NCBI RefSeq assembly: GCF_003383615.1
Contig: NZ_QNUL01000003.1
Span: 345,312 to 409,311, forward strand
DNA from: Dyadobacter luteus
GTDB lineage: Bacteria > Bacteroidota > Bacteroidia > Cytophagales > Spirosomataceae
DNA: 64,000 nt
Direction: 5' to 3'
Part shown: piece by piece, positions 7,592-19,496 of the stretch
How the letters are laid out: the number at the start of each line of letters is the position of its first letter
Numbering within the stretch: position 1 is the stretch's first letter
Program-made: the position numbers and the translations under genes
The notes under the pieces: model-generated
Told to the model about the DNA's origin: nothing
Databases searched by the model: none
Seen by the model: the letters and a program-made list of their open reading frames with translations, nothing else

Positions 7592-8455
7592 TCAGTTTGA
7601 AAACTTTTGAAAAATTCTTTGCGCAATAAAGCCTGCTGCCTCGTCGCGACATGGCGCAAAGCTCGGCCAGTCGTTCAGATCAATGATATGAAATGTTCCG
7701 CCGGCGCCTACTATTGCGTCGCCTCCGTAAATATCTATTCCTAAAACCCGGGCCGACTCACCAGCAATTTGCTGTAATTTCTGCTCGTCGAATTCGTAAT
7801 ACAACGACTTTCCATTGATCGTTTCGTATTCAGAATATTTATGATGGTTGTTATCGTAAGGATAAAACCAAAAGAAAAAGTCTGTGCCGTAAACTCCATA
7901 AAACTTCACAAGATCTCCTACGAGGTGTTCTGAAATAACTGCATCAGGGATTTCACGAAGCGCATATTCCTTCAGAATTTCCTTTGCCTCCTTACGGGTG
8001 TAAGCAAAGGTTACATCTTCCTTATGTATAGCATGAAAGTCTCCCCTTTTGATCCAAAATCCTTTTCCGGGCAAATTGTCAAAAACTTCTTCACCAACGT
8101 AATCGGTTGATACCACATAACTCTTAGGATAAGGAATTGCATTGTCCACTAATCCGTTGGTCATATTTGTCCTGAAGCAATTCTCGATACCAAAAGCGGA
8201 ATTTACCACCTTCACTCCTGCCTGCTCCAAATCCTGCAATTTCTTCACGACCTCCTTTTGGCGAGCCATAGTAAAGATCATATCATAAGGAACATCCTCC
8301 ATTTCTAAAAACTCATTCTCAAAAACAAGATCTACCTGTCCTCCAAGTTTTTCCAGTTCCAGCTTAGTCAATGAAAATATAGCGTCATCATTCCCAATGT
8401 GATTGGGGGAAAATTTCTTATTCCTGGGTACGGCCAGTATTCTTTTATTATTCAT
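7592..8455 (-). CDS. ATP-grasp enzyme, RimK-like
   Basis: A 287-residue protein with the ATP-grasp layout: an N-terminal pre-ATP-grasp domain (1-90), a Lys-bearing GKGFWIKRGD segment, the ISEHLVGDLVKFYGV strand, and a metal-binding IIDLNDWPSFAPCRDEAA end. ATP-grasp enzymes activate a carboxylate as acyl-phosphate and couple it to an amine or thiol; a few, such as inositol trisphosphate 5/6-kinases, phosphorylate hydroxyls. The gene ends 5 bases before the CDP-alcohol transferase start. It may add an amino acid or phosphate to the head group. The substrate is unknown. Confidence 0.75.
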   Translation of the reverse strand: MNNKRILAVPRNKKFSPNHIGNDDAIFSLTKLELEKLGGQVDLVFENEFLEMEDVPYDMIFTMARQKEVVKKLQDLEQAGVKVVNSAFGIENCFRTNMTNGLVDNAIPYPKSYVVSTDYVGEEVFDNLPGKGFWIKRGDFHAIHKEDVTFAYTRKEAKEILKEYALREIPDAVISEHLVGDLVKFYGVYGTDFFFWFYPYDNNHHKYSEYETINGKSLYYEFDEQKLQQIAGESARVLGIDIYGGDAIVGAGGTFHIIDLNDWPSFAPCRDEAAGFIAQRIFQKFSN

Positions 8456-8566
8456 AGTAAACTGCCTTTAACCTTTGCTTCTACATTGGTTTCAGGCCTC
8501 ATTAATCAGTGTCAGAATTCTTTACTTTACCCTGCTCGGGTTATTATCCGGACTTCACCAGCCCTT

Positions 8567-9280
8567 CTACGCCTCTGCCGTTTCCATTAAAAAATGTTCA
8601 GCCGTTTCAATGTCCGCAACGTGATCTACATCCACGATTTTAGAAAACGGATATGCTTTCAGCTTCATGCCGCTGGTCAGCAACTGGCGCTGAAAATTAC
8701 GCATCCGGTTGGTTCCATTCTCAACAGCTTCTGTAGCTACCTGTAACGCTTTGCCGCGAAGACAATAAATACCGCCAGAAATAAATGGTGTATTTCCTTC
8801 ATTGCTATCGGTGAATGCGGTGATATTTAATTCCTGATCCGCCTGAACAAACAATGGGCTTTCGTCGTCAATGAAGGTTGTCACAGCCATCAGGCCATCA
8901 ATTTCCTTGTCAGCCTCAAAGGCCTGTATGAACTCCTTAAATTCCGCTTCTCTGAATACCGTATCAGTGGTTGTAAGGCAGACCGCATTTAACTCGTCGG
9001 CATTCCTGAGCAATTCATAAAAGCTGTGGAGCGAACTTGGAGTAGTCTTTTTAGTGATTTGCAGGCTATAGTCAGAACCAAGACTAGCCAGATGCGTCTC
9101 CAAAAGCACAGCCTCTTCGTTGATGATAATATAAATCGCATCAGCCTGGTTACGTGAGAAAACCCCCACGAGCCTGTCGATAAGCATTTCTCCGTTAAGA
9201 CTCACCATTGGCTTTGGCAAAGTGAAACCTTCCTTTGCCAACCGCGAACCTTCTCCTGCTGCTATAACTGCGTAATTCAT
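8567..9280 (-). CDS. Nucleotidyltransferase, MobA/IPCT-like
   Basis: A 237-residue NTP transferase. The N terminus AVIAAGEGSRL followed by PKPMVSLNG is the nucleotide-binding signature with the catalytic Arg and Lys. A TTTDT segment near residue 103 should bind metal, and the KIVDVDHVADIETAE end matches the D-x-D-T-x-E-D style terminus of sugar-phosphate and inositol-phosphate cytidylyltransferases. It would convert a phosphorylated alcohol plus NTP to an NDP-alcohol. Because a CDP-alcohol phosphotransferase and a PfkB kinase lie in the same cluster, CTP and a polyol phosphate are the likely substrates (inference). Confidence 0.8.
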   Translation of the reverse strand: MNYAVIAAGEGSRLAKEGFTLPKPMVSLNGEMLIDRLVGVFSRNQADAIYIIINEEAVLLETHLASLGSDYSLQITKKTTPSSLHSFYELLRNADELNAVCLTTTDTVFREAEFKEFIQAFEADKEIDGLMAVTTFIDDESPLFVQADQELNITAFTDSNEGNTPFISGGIYCLRGKALQVATEAVENGTNRMRNFQRQLLTSGMKLKAYPFSKIVDVDHVADIETAEHFLMETAEA

Positions 9281-9340
9281 TGGTTTTTCATATTTGATGT
9301 CAGAAATTCCTTGTTCAACTCAGGCATTCCTGCAAAGTTC

Positions 9341-11899
9341 TTAAAAATCGAGCCTGAATCTCGCTCTTATTCCCCATTCTGAAATATTGGGGTTGTCCAG
9401 GTAAGTAAAACGCTTAACAAGATCAACCCGAAGGAGTTTGAATATATTCGCAACACCTACGCTACCTTCAATATAAGGTTCTCTGGAAAGTGTGTAGGAA
9501 ATTGGTTTGCCATCCTGATCCACCGGAAAGTGAAATACAGATGCTCCGTTTGCAGGATTATTTTCATCTCTGAGTCCGCCTACCAAGCCTTTGAAACTAA
9601 ATACTTCTCTCAGTTTCAACTTTTTAAGTAAAGGCACTTTGTTAAACAAAAACCCATTCATGTAATACTGTACATCCAAACCTGCGTAGTGATCACTCAC
9701 AAACTCCAGGAAGTTCATCAGGTTATAAGAATTAAGCTGATAGGCATAGGTTTGGTTCGCACGATGAATGGTCAGCAATGGAAAAGGAATATTCTTTCCT
9801 ACTATATAGCCCCCTTCTCCCGTCAGATCCACAAATCCAAACTGCGACAAATACACTCTTTTCGTAATGTTAGCATTGAAATTATGGTAGCTTGTCTGCC
9901 CATCCAACACTCCTTTTAACCCAGCATTGTAGCGAAGTGTAAAAATCGGGAATTTGTTGATGATCGGCGTTCTGTACAATTTCCCCTGGTAAAACTGTTC
10001 TCCCGGCGCATAACGAAGCTCTACATTCACTTCGGTATTTCTCAAACGTTCAATATTCACAACATCGCCAATAGGCTTCACAGCTTCGTAGCGCAGTATA
10101 CCTGCCGGACTTTGCGCCCATTGCGTAAATCCTAATTTGTAGGAGAAACGGTTCTGGAACTCACGCACATACTCCAGCTTATATACATCATTGTAAAGCC
10201 ATCTGTTGTTATCTCCACGTTTGAAAGATAGAAGGAAGTTGTCTTCCTGTACAAACTGAAGATCCTGTCCCGGAATTTTAGTATCGCGCTGATAACTTGC
10301 TCTTATGTAATGCAGCGGGAAATGATAAACCGATTTGTTATTCAGCGAATAGGTTCCACTTAAAAAGTATTTCCATTTTTCATCTTTGAAACCATAGGCA
10401 GCATATGTTTCGAAAAATACTCGTTTACTCAGTTCTGTAGTTGTCCGACCACCAAATCGCAAACGCAAACCTTCCACAGGGTTGAAGCTGTAAAAAGTAT
10501 TCACAGGCCCTATTTCCACTTTACCAAAAGACTTGTATCCAGCCAAAAACAAAGTTGTAATATCCATCGTTCTGCGGAAGGATGGGATCGTTTGCAGTGT
10601 GTCTACATTTCGATAGATGTTCTTTTCCGATCTGTCCAAAGGCATATGCCGCACCTGAGCCCAATAGTTCTCTCCTTTTCTTTCCAGAGGGTTAAATACG
10701 ATCTGCTGCGCCGGACCCCGGTAAAGGCTGTCAGCCTGCTCCTTGTTGATCTCGTAATTTTTGAAATTAACAGTACGTTGCCCGTACAAGCCAGCGCCTT
10801 TATCCCCAAGCGCGAATTCCATCCCCAACGTGGTTTTGCTCAGGTGATAACGACCGTCTGTACTTTTCTCAAACTCAAGACGCGCTTCCAAATCCCTCAT
10901 AAAATTGAGGTTGATATCTTTATTCACCGTCAGGTATGCGTTTTGGACTGCGTAATTCCCATCAAGCGTGATGAATAGCCTTCCTTCGAAAAGCATATCC
11001 GTTTTGTTACGCGGCACAAATCCAAGTTCAATCAGCCACGGCTCCTGAGTTTTGACAGTATCCCTGATAAAAAACTTATAGAATGTAGGTGCAGTGTTTG
11101 CAATAGGGCTCAGTAACAGGTTCGTCGCAATTGAAACATCATTTTTATAAATGTTGATGTCTTCATACAAACGGTTGAAATAAGCACTCAAACCATCGTT
11201 ATCAACAAATTTGCTATCGAATTCCGCACGGCGATTTGCCTTTACCCATTGTTTCTTGGTATACGGACTTTTACGAAAGTAAACCTGCGACAGTTTTTCT
11301 TCCATGTATGCAGGCAGCATATTCTTGCCACCTATTGCTGCCGAATCCTGGTCATTGAACAGAAACTGATAATTCTTAAATACCTTTCTATCCTTAAATT
11401 TATCCGACAGGTTGCTCAGGGCAAAAGACATTTTCTCATACTGCTCATACTCTACGAAATCGTAGTTAGCCATTTGATTTTTGTCTTTGTTAGCAATCAC
11501 CTGGCGAATCAGCTGAACAGCAGGATTATCCCTGTTACGGTATTTCGCTCTACCTTTTACCGTGATCTCTTTGAGCATAGAAGCATCCACACGCATTTTG
11601 ATATTCTGCACCTGATTGGTGCCCTGCGGTATCGTTCTTTCTACACTTTCGTAACCCACATATGTAAACCTGATCCGGAAATTGGGGGCTGTCAGGGTCA
11701 TTGCATATTTCCCATCCACATCCGAGGTGGTTCCCATGGTTGTTCCAGGAATAACAATATTTACGTACGGTAATGTCTCTCCGGTTTTTTCATCAGTGAT
11801 CACCCCTTTTACGGTGGCGGACTGTGCCGTTGCATCTGCAATTCCTAAAAACAGAATTGAGATAGAGAGCACCCATTTTATATATGCTTGCTTAAACAT
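9341..11899 (-). CDS. DUF5686 / carboxypeptidase-regulatory-like outer-membrane protein
   Basis: About 852 residues. The frame opens with a TTG at 11935, but the ATG at 11899 (MFKQAYIKW) gives a clean signal peptide ending at ATAQ. A CarboxypepD_reg-like domain follows (VKGVITDEKTGETLPYVNIV through the TFVGYES-type end), then a long DUF5686 region rich in alternating aromatic/polar strands and ending in Phe (ARFRLDF), typical of an outer-membrane beta barrel. The family is Bacteroidota-specific and its role is unknown. Being embedded in a sphingolipid operon, it could move or anchor the lipid at the outer membrane; this is inference. Confidence 0.8.
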   Translation of the reverse strand: MFKQAYIKWVLSISILFLGIADATAQSATVKGVITDEKTGETLPYVNIVIPGTTMGTTSDVDGKYAMTLTAPNFRIRFTYVGYESVERTIPQGTNQVQNIKMRVDASMLKEITVKGRAKYRNRDNPAVQLIRQVIANKDKNQMANYDFVEYEQYEKMSFALSNLSDKFKDRKVFKNYQFLFNDQDSAAIGGKNMLPAYMEEKLSQVYFRKSPYTKKQWVKANRRAEFDSKFVDNDGLSAYFNRLYEDINIYKNDVSIATNLLLSPIANTAPTFYKFFIRDTVKTQEPWLIELGFVPRNKTDMLFEGRLFITLDGNYAVQNAYLTVNKDINLNFMRDLEARLEFEKSTDGRYHLSKTTLGMEFALGDKGAGLYGQRTVNFKNYEINKEQADSLYRGPAQQIVFNPLERKGENYWAQVRHMPLDRSEKNIYRNVDTLQTIPSFRRTMDITTLFLAGYKSFGKVEIGPVNTFYSFNPVEGLRLRFGGRTTTELSKRVFFETYAAYGFKDEKWKYFLSGTYSLNNKSVYHFPLHYIRASYQRDTKIPGQDLQFVQEDNFLLSFKRGDNNRWLYNDVYKLEYVREFQNRFSYKLGFTQWAQSPAGILRYEAVKPIGDVVNIERLRNTEVNVELRYAPGEQFYQGKLYRTPIINKFPIFTLRYNAGLKGVLDGQTSYHNFNANITKRVYLSQFGFVDLTGEGGYIVGKNIPFPLLTIHRANQTYAYQLNSYNLMNFLEFVSDHYAGLDVQYYMNGFLFNKVPLLKKLKLREVFSFKGLVGGLRDENNPANGASVFHFPVDQDGKPISYTLSREPYIEGSVGVANIFKLLRVDLVKRFTYLDNPNISEWGIRARFRLDF

Positions 11900-11998
11900 G
11901 GCGTAAGCTGAATAATTTCCTTTTTTATTTTTCAAAGCACTTCCTTCCGGACAAGTTTGCTAACTGTCCGCTGACTTAATCTCAGATCCGTTTTTATG

Positions 11999-13020
11999 CT
12001 ATAACCACTGGTGTTCCCTGTACCAGCTCAGTGTTTGATATACACCTTTTTCGAGTTCAAATTGAGGTGTATACCCCAATCGCACTTTCGCTTTTTCAAT
12101 GGAACAGTTCCAGTTTTCAGCTGTAAGTTCTCCAATCTTTTCCCTATTGAGTACCGGGGCATTACGGGAAAAAGTTGAGCATATTTCGAGTATTTCTGCG
12201 GTAAGTTTTATAACTCCGACAGGCAAATGAATCCTGGTGAGCTTGTTTTTGCTAAAATTCCTGAACAAATCGGCCAACTGGTATCGGTTGTATTCCCTTC
12301 CGTCGGATATATTGTAAACGGTATGGTTCACGTCAGTCTCATTGAGAGCAGCCATCGTAGCCGCCACCAGATCGTGTACATATACAAAACTCAGCCGCTG
12401 TGGTTTTTGGCCTATGTACAGATCAAGACCTTTGCTTAATGTCTTGAACAATATATAAATATCCTTTTCTCCGGGACCGTATACGGCTGTTGGTCTGATA
12501 GTTGTAAGCGGAAGCTTTGTCAGCTCTGCCAGATAACTTTCCGCAAGCAACTTACTTTTACCGTAAGATGTAACGGGTCTCGGATCGGTATATTCGTCAA
12601 TCGGTATCGGCGAATTGTATTGAATCGGACCAAGTGCTGCAAGACTGCTCATGAAGACAAAGCGCTTCAAAGGAAATCCCGCTTCCAGTGCTGCCTGAGC
12701 AAGACGAAGCGTGTAGGTGGCATTGATCTCGTTATATATCCCGGTTTCTTTGGCGCGGGTCACGCCTGCTGCATGAATTACATGACTGTAAGCACTACTT
12801 TTAAATAAATCGAGTAACGCTTCCTTTGAGTTAAAATCCGGATACACAAATAGCAGTTTCCCTGTTTTATTCTCCTCTGCCTTTTCTCCCAACACTTTCA
12901 GTTCACTCGTATTGCTCGATCTTCTCACTGCAGCATGCACTTCAAATCCCTCATCCAACGCTGCCTTCACAAGATGCTGACCAATGAATCCACTTGCTCC
13001 GGTAATCAAAACTCTTTTAA

Positions 13021-13024
<4 letters not shown>
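11999..13024 (-). CDS. NAD-dependent epimerase/dehydratase, CerR-like
   Basis: A 341-residue extended short-chain dehydrogenase. The Rossmann motif GASGFIG starts at residue 9; the catalytic set is Ser126/127, Y154 and K158 (YGKSK). In Caulobacter, an enzyme of this type (CerR) reduces the 3-keto group during ceramide synthesis, encoded with Spt and the ceramide synthase. Here it overlaps the GNAT acyltransferase gene by four bases (ATGA), which in turn overlaps spt, so the assignment to ketone reduction is well supported by context. Close family members also include sugar epimerases, so the exact reaction is unproven. Confidence 0.8.
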
Positions 13025-15362
<2,338 letters not shown>

Positions 15363-15400
15363 CTAAAATCGGGAAACACTTGTTGAGACTCCCCCCGGAG

Positions 15401-15432
15401 GTAAAATATTCGTTCCTAACTTAATATTTTAC
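15401..15432. promoter_or_regulatory. Inverted repeat upstream of spt, candidate operator
   Basis: GTAAAATATT (15401-15410) and AATATTTTAC (15423-15432) form a perfect 10-bp inverted repeat with a 12-base spacer, between the TetR gene and spt. Neither direction has a T-tract directly after the hairpin, so a terminator is unlikely. It lies 54-85 bases upstream of the spt start, where a repressor would bind. Confidence 0.6.
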
Positions 15433-15471
15433 AAAAAAAACAAATTGGCTTAACAATCCCTTCATCTTCTG

Positions 15472-16086
15472 TCAGGAACTTCGAAAAAGATAATTCGTAA
15501 CCATACCGATTACGTGGTTTTTATGTGTCTCTGTAAACTGATCAAAATCTTCTTCTGATAGCCCATACATCTTACGGTGCATGTTTTTCCCAACAAAAAC
15601 AAACTGAAGACTACCCATGATGATTGGCATAAGATGCTCAACTTCAATATCTCTTACCAAACCATTTTTCTTGGCATCTTCTATTTGCTTAATTAGGATA
15701 CCGTTCAGCAACTCCTTGTATTTAGACAGCTCCGGCAGAAGATTCTCGCAATCACGATGAATTTCCGTCATGATAAAAAGAACCAGTGTAGGCTCCTCTT
15801 TCATCATTCTGTAATCCTCTTCTATAATCTCAATAATCTTTTCTTCCAGACCAATCGGCTTTTCCAGAATTTTGATCGTATTGGTACAGTACAATTGAAA
15901 CAAATCTCTGAAAATCTCAATGAACAGCTTCTCCTTACTTCTGAAATAGTAGTTCGTAAGGGCAATGTTCATACCCGCCGCATCCGCAATATCCCTTGCC
16001 GTCGTACCTGCAAAACCTTTCTTCAAAAAGACAGATTTGGCAGCCTCCTTTAGTTTTTCCTCACTGGATAAGTTGATACACTTCAC
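15472..16086 (-). CDS. TetR-family regulator next to spt
   Basis: An N-terminal TetR helix-turn-helix: LKEAAKSVFLKKGFAGTTAR then DIADAAGMNIALTNYYFRSKEKLF, followed by a helical ligand domain. No ATG precedes the DNA-binding domain; the frame opens with TTG at 16113 and a GTG at 16086 gives a more usual N-terminal length (about 204 residues), so I chose GTG. It is transcribed towards spt from 124 bases upstream, with a palindrome between them. A role in controlling sphingolipid genes, perhaps by sensing a fatty acyl or long-chain ligand, is inferred from position. Confidence 0.8.
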   Translation of the reverse strand: MKCINLSSEEKLKEAAKSVFLKKGFAGTTARDIADAAGMNIALTNYYFRSKEKLFIEIFRDLFQLYCTNTIKILEKPIGLEEKIIEIIEEDYRMMKEEPTLVLFIMTEIHRDCENLLPELSKYKELLNGILIKQIEDAKKNGLVRDIEVEHLMPIIMGSLQFVFVGKNMHRKMYGLSEEDFDQFTETHKNHVIGMVTNYLFRSS

Positions 16087-16513
16087 AATGCTAATTGTTG
16101 TTGTTGATAGCAAAGGTCGTCGATGATTTCGGATTCTCCAACGATTTCAAATATAAATTTTAAACAACCATTTAAAAACTTCATTTAAAATAGTTTGATA
16201 TCAGAATATTTACATTTTTATCCAGATAAAAATTCCCGCAAACCCTGATTTATTTTAATTAATTGTTAATTCATTGTGAACGTTGTTAATAGCATCCACT
16301 CTCTTTGGAATACGGCTCAAAATTGCACGGACAGATACAATATACTTACCATCAAACATTTACAATATATCTACAGAAGAAAAAAACAGTAATTTCAGTA
16401 AACACGGGTTTGCACTACAGAAGATTTCACTTCCCATTACACCCTTCTCTCTAACCAAATATTAAGAAATTACATACAATCAGAAAGACCCGAAATACCG
16501 GATAAACAAAAAA
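16087..16513. other. Gene-free stretch upstream of the TetR gene
   Basis: AT-rich spacer. It contains TATATTTG read on the - strand (16155-16148), a possible -7 element for the TetR gene, beside a short inverted repeat TTTTAAA-N6-TTTAAAA near 16157-16176 that could be an autoregulatory site. No reading frame looks coding. Confidence 0.4.
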
Positions 16514-16540
16514 AAGTGATTGCCGTTGTGGCAATCACTT
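16514..16540 (-). terminator. Intrinsic terminator of the T9SS protein gene
   Basis: AAGTGATTGCC (16514-16524), loop GTTGT, GGCAATCACTT (16530-16540). On the - strand the stem is followed by a T-run (complement of 16508-16515). It lies 38 bases past the stop of the gene ending at 16579. Confidence 0.85.
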
Positions 16541-16578
16541 TCTCCAATAGTAACTAAATTTTACGCTAATTCAGGATA

Positions 16579-18048
16579 TTATCTGGCAATCACAATACGG
16601 TGTGTATAGTGTGATCCGTCGTTAACCGTCACACGAACCAGATAAGTACCAGTTAGCAAGCTTTTCACATCTACACCTTTATCAGCCGCAACTTCCTTGT
16701 TAAAGGAAACAACATTACCCGCATTGTTGAAAATTGTAACTTCCTTCACAGTCTGCTGACCTTCTTCCTGCACAAACAATTGCTGAGCAACTGGGTTAGG
16801 GAAAAGATTCATTTGGATATTGCTGCCTTCAAGCTGCACACCAACTATTTTACTGTAAGCAAAAGAACCATCCAGATCAACCATTTTAAGACGGTAGTAG
16901 CTCTTTCCTCCAAGTGGAGACAAGTCTGTGAAGCTGTAATTGTTCAGCACATCACTGTTTTGCGCAGCAGCTTTTGTTCCAGCCAACTGCCAGTTTTTAG
17001 CATCTGCACTTTTCTCAACCTCGAACTTCTCGCTGTTAGTCTCAGCAGTTGTACTCCATTTAACATCCACAGTGCTAAGCTTTCCTTCCGAAGTAGCTTT
17101 TGCAACGAATGAAGTTAAGGTAACAGGAAGTGGATTAACTTCGTACGTATATGTAAGACATACACCGGCCTTCGCATATGTACTTACTTCAAATGCGGAG
17201 TTACCACTGGTGCTTGTAATAGCAGTAGCAGCCTCAGCCATAACATCAAAAGATACTTGACCAGCACCAATAAACTCACTGAATTCGCTAACAGTCAACA
17301 CTTCAGATTTTGCTGACGAGATATCATAATATGTCAACACCTGATCTGGAGTAAGACTTATTCTTTCTGCTTGTCTGTTACCTGCAAACAACTTGTAGCT
17401 TTCCAGCCCCGCATATGTCTTACCTGCAGGCCCCTCAATTGATACTAATGCACCTAAATCCAATTTAGAATATGTCGCACCTGTAGAAGTAGCTGTTATC
17501 TTAATTGTTGGGTTCTCTACAGCTGCCGAATGGAAGACAGATACAGACTGCAAAGCTGCATTGTTGGTCGGCCGTGCCTTATCGACTAAAACTGTACCCT
17601 GCCAGTCGGTCATATTATTAGTTGAAACACCACAATTGGTAATTGTTTTATCACCCGCCACAAGTACAAGATCTGAAATGCTGTTGTTTCCGGCAGCGGC
17701 AACAATACTAGTTGATGGACTCCCACTTAATGCAGAAAAACCAGCAGTAGGATAGACGTACGAAACCTGATAGGTATTCCCAACATGCCCAAATAAACTA
17801 AAATTTCCAGTATTATCACTTAATGCGTACGATACAGGAACACTAGTTCCACCATCAACACGTGACAAGATAGCGATAATACCTGCAGGAGTTTGTGACG
17901 TTCCATTCACTGTTACTTTACCATTAATTACAGCACTATGGACGCTGCTGTGATTAGGTGCCGGTAGCACTGGCAACGCCTGCCCAAAGGTATAAGTGCT
18001 CAGTCCTGCGCACAAAACAACTTGAAAAATTGCTAAAAGTTTTTTCAT
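16579..18048 (-). CDS. Secreted protein with T9SS type A sorting domain
   Basis: A 489-residue exported protein. A signal peptide covers residues 1-22 (ends TFGQ). An Ig-like/carboxypeptidase-regulatory-like domain follows (about 35-110, TVNGTSQTPAGIIAILSR with later NTGNFSLFG). A PVTLTSFVAK segment opens a second beta domain with EKFEVEKSADAKNW and SYYRLKMVDLDG, common in Bacteroidota T9SS cargo. The last ~75 residues (NLFPNPVAQQLFV to HRIVIAR) are a type A C-terminal sorting signal, so the protein should leave by the type IX secretion system. No enzymatic motif is seen; a cell-surface structural or adhesive role is possible. Confidence 0.85.
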   Translation of the reverse strand: MKKLLAIFQVVLCAGLSTYTFGQALPVLPAPNHSSVHSAVINGKVTVNGTSQTPAGIIAILSRVDGGTSVPVSYALSDNTGNFSLFGHVGNTYQVSYVYPTAGFSALSGSPSTSIVAAAGNNSISDLVLVAGDKTITNCGVSTNNMTDWQGTVLVDKARPTNNAALQSVSVFHSAAVENPTIKITATSTGATYSKLDLGALVSIEGPAGKTYAGLESYKLFAGNRQAERISLTPDQVLTYYDISSAKSEVLTVSEFSEFIGAGQVSFDVMAEAATAITSTSGNSAFEVSTYAKAGVCLTYTYEVNPLPVTLTSFVAKATSEGKLSTVDVKWSTTAETNSEKFEVEKSADAKNWQLAGTKAAAQNSDVLNNYSFTDLSPLGGKSYYRLKMVDLDGSFAYSKIVGVQLEGSNIQMNLFPNPVAQQLFVQEEGQQTVKEVTIFNNAGNVVSFNKEVAADKGVDVKSLLTGTYLVRVTVNDGSHYTHRIVIAR

Positions 18049-18801
18049 TAGGAAAACCCGATTAAATTGTTGATTACGAATTATTTGATTTAAACTTCTT
18101 GAAAATCAATTTCCGCCAAGTCTTACACAAAGCAGAAAAATGAAAAGAGGGAAAAGAGATATAATTTAATTTTTTCAATATTCACTTGTGCTGGTTTACA
18201 TTCAACACAAAATATCGATAATAGAAAAAATTTTAGTTTTTGATAAATTCTACGCATCAAAAGTAGAATGTTTCGAGCACCTCGACAACCAATTTTCCCT
18301 GTAAATCAAATAATTGCAAACATATCTGCATAAGATTAGTATTAATTCTACTCTACACCAATTAGGAATCCTACTATTCAATTGACACATTTCGAACTGT
18401 GACATAAATTGTAAATATTTTATATTGCATTCAGAAGAACTTTTCCCTACACCAATAAAAGTGCAATAAGCCTTGTAGGTAGAAGAAGGAATTCAGGAGG
18501 TTAAACCCTCATCTCATATTGACCTTCCCCTGTTATTTCATTTTGTTAATCCGTTCAATTCGAATCTTCGTTTAGTTACATATGAATCAAAAATAATTTA
18601 CTGCAATTGTCGTCATTATTCTACTAATGAAATGTGGGATTTCTATGGAAAGTCTAAATTAAAAATCAGAACTTTGGCTTTCTTACACGCACTCATCAAA
18701 ATCCCGACCCACACGCAGTCTGAAACCGCTGTAAATAAGATTTAAACTTCTTATTTACAGCCAAATGACCCATACCTTACCATCCATTTTTAGAGTTTAA
18801 A
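18049..18801. other. Divergent intergenic region, 753 bases
   Basis: AT-rich, with no credible reading frame or RNA gene. It separates two divergent genes and must hold both promoters. CAAACATA at 18317-18324 is a possible -7 element for the - strand gene but has no matching -33. I see no long repeat or stable hairpin. Confidence 0.5.
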
Positions 18802-19425
18802 ATGAACGTATTAATTGTCGAAGACCATCCTTTGTTCATCATTGGAACTACGCTAACAATAAGAGATATCAGTCCTGAGGCCATTATTTCAACTGCCACC
18901 ACATTTCCGGATGCCTTGATTCTTCTCGAAAAAGATAAATTCGATATCGTTATTCTGGACATAGATTTACCGGGAGGTGAGAATCTTAAAATGATGGATA
19001 TGATCCGTAAGATTGCTCCGCAGGTCAGCATTCTGATTCATTCCGCATTTGATGAACACCTGTATGCAATGCCGTATCTACAGGCAGGTGCAGATGGATT
19101 TGTCTCTAAAAAAGCAACTCCTGATGAATTTAAGAATGCAGTGAATACTATCATGAATGGTAAGAAATACCTCAGCTACGAAATACAGCAAACACTACTT
19201 ACTAACATTGGGGAGCCAAAGCCTACAAGTCAGCTGACTCCCAGCGAATTGCAGGTAATGCAACTACTGATAGAAGGGAAATGGACAAAGGAGATAGCTC
19301 ACTTGCTGAATTTGAAGCAAAACACGATCAGCACGTATAAAAGAAGAATATTTGACAAGCTCAATGTAAGGGATTCTATAGAGCTGGCAAAAAAAATGTC
19401 TCTATCCACAAAATCTCACCATTAA
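18802..19425 (+). CDS. NarL/FixJ-family response regulator
   Basis: A 207-residue two-domain regulator. The receiver carries acidic residues E7/D8, the phospho-acceptor D53 (IVILDIDLPGG), the switch Ser near 81 and Lys103. The C-terminal LuxR-type helix-turn-helix (about 145-200) is LTPSELQVMQLLIEGKWTKEIA followed by NTISTYKRRIFDKL. It should bind DNA after phosphorylation. No sensor kinase gene is adjacent, so the partner is unknown. A strong terminator follows the gene. Confidence 0.9.
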   Translation: MNVLIVEDHPLFIIGTTLTIRDISPEAIISTATTFPDALILLEKDKFDIVILDIDLPGGENLKMMDMIRKIAPQVSILIHSAFDEHLYAMPYLQAGADGFVSKKATPDEFKNAVNTIMNGKKYLSYEIQQTLLTNIGEPKPTSQLTPSELQVMQLLIEGKWTKEIAHLLNLKQNTISTYKRRIFDKLNVRDSIELAKKMSLSTKSHH

Positions 19426-19435
19426 CTCCTCTGGC

Positions 19436-19482
19436 TGGCTATCAATCCATTTCACTCAGAAGGTGTAATAGATTGATAGCCA
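19436..19482 (+). terminator. Intrinsic terminator after the response regulator
   Basis: TGGCTATCAATC (19436-19447) pairs with GATTGATAGCCA (19471-19482), a perfect 12-bp stem, followed by CATTTATTTTG. It separates the response regulator from the convergent phosphoesterase gene. Confidence 0.75.
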
Positions 19483-19496
19483 CATTTATTTTGCTA

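Noticed and set aside
11900..11935. TTG-initiated N-terminal extension of the DUF5686 protein
   Set aside because: It would put twelve charged and polar residues before an otherwise good signal peptide.
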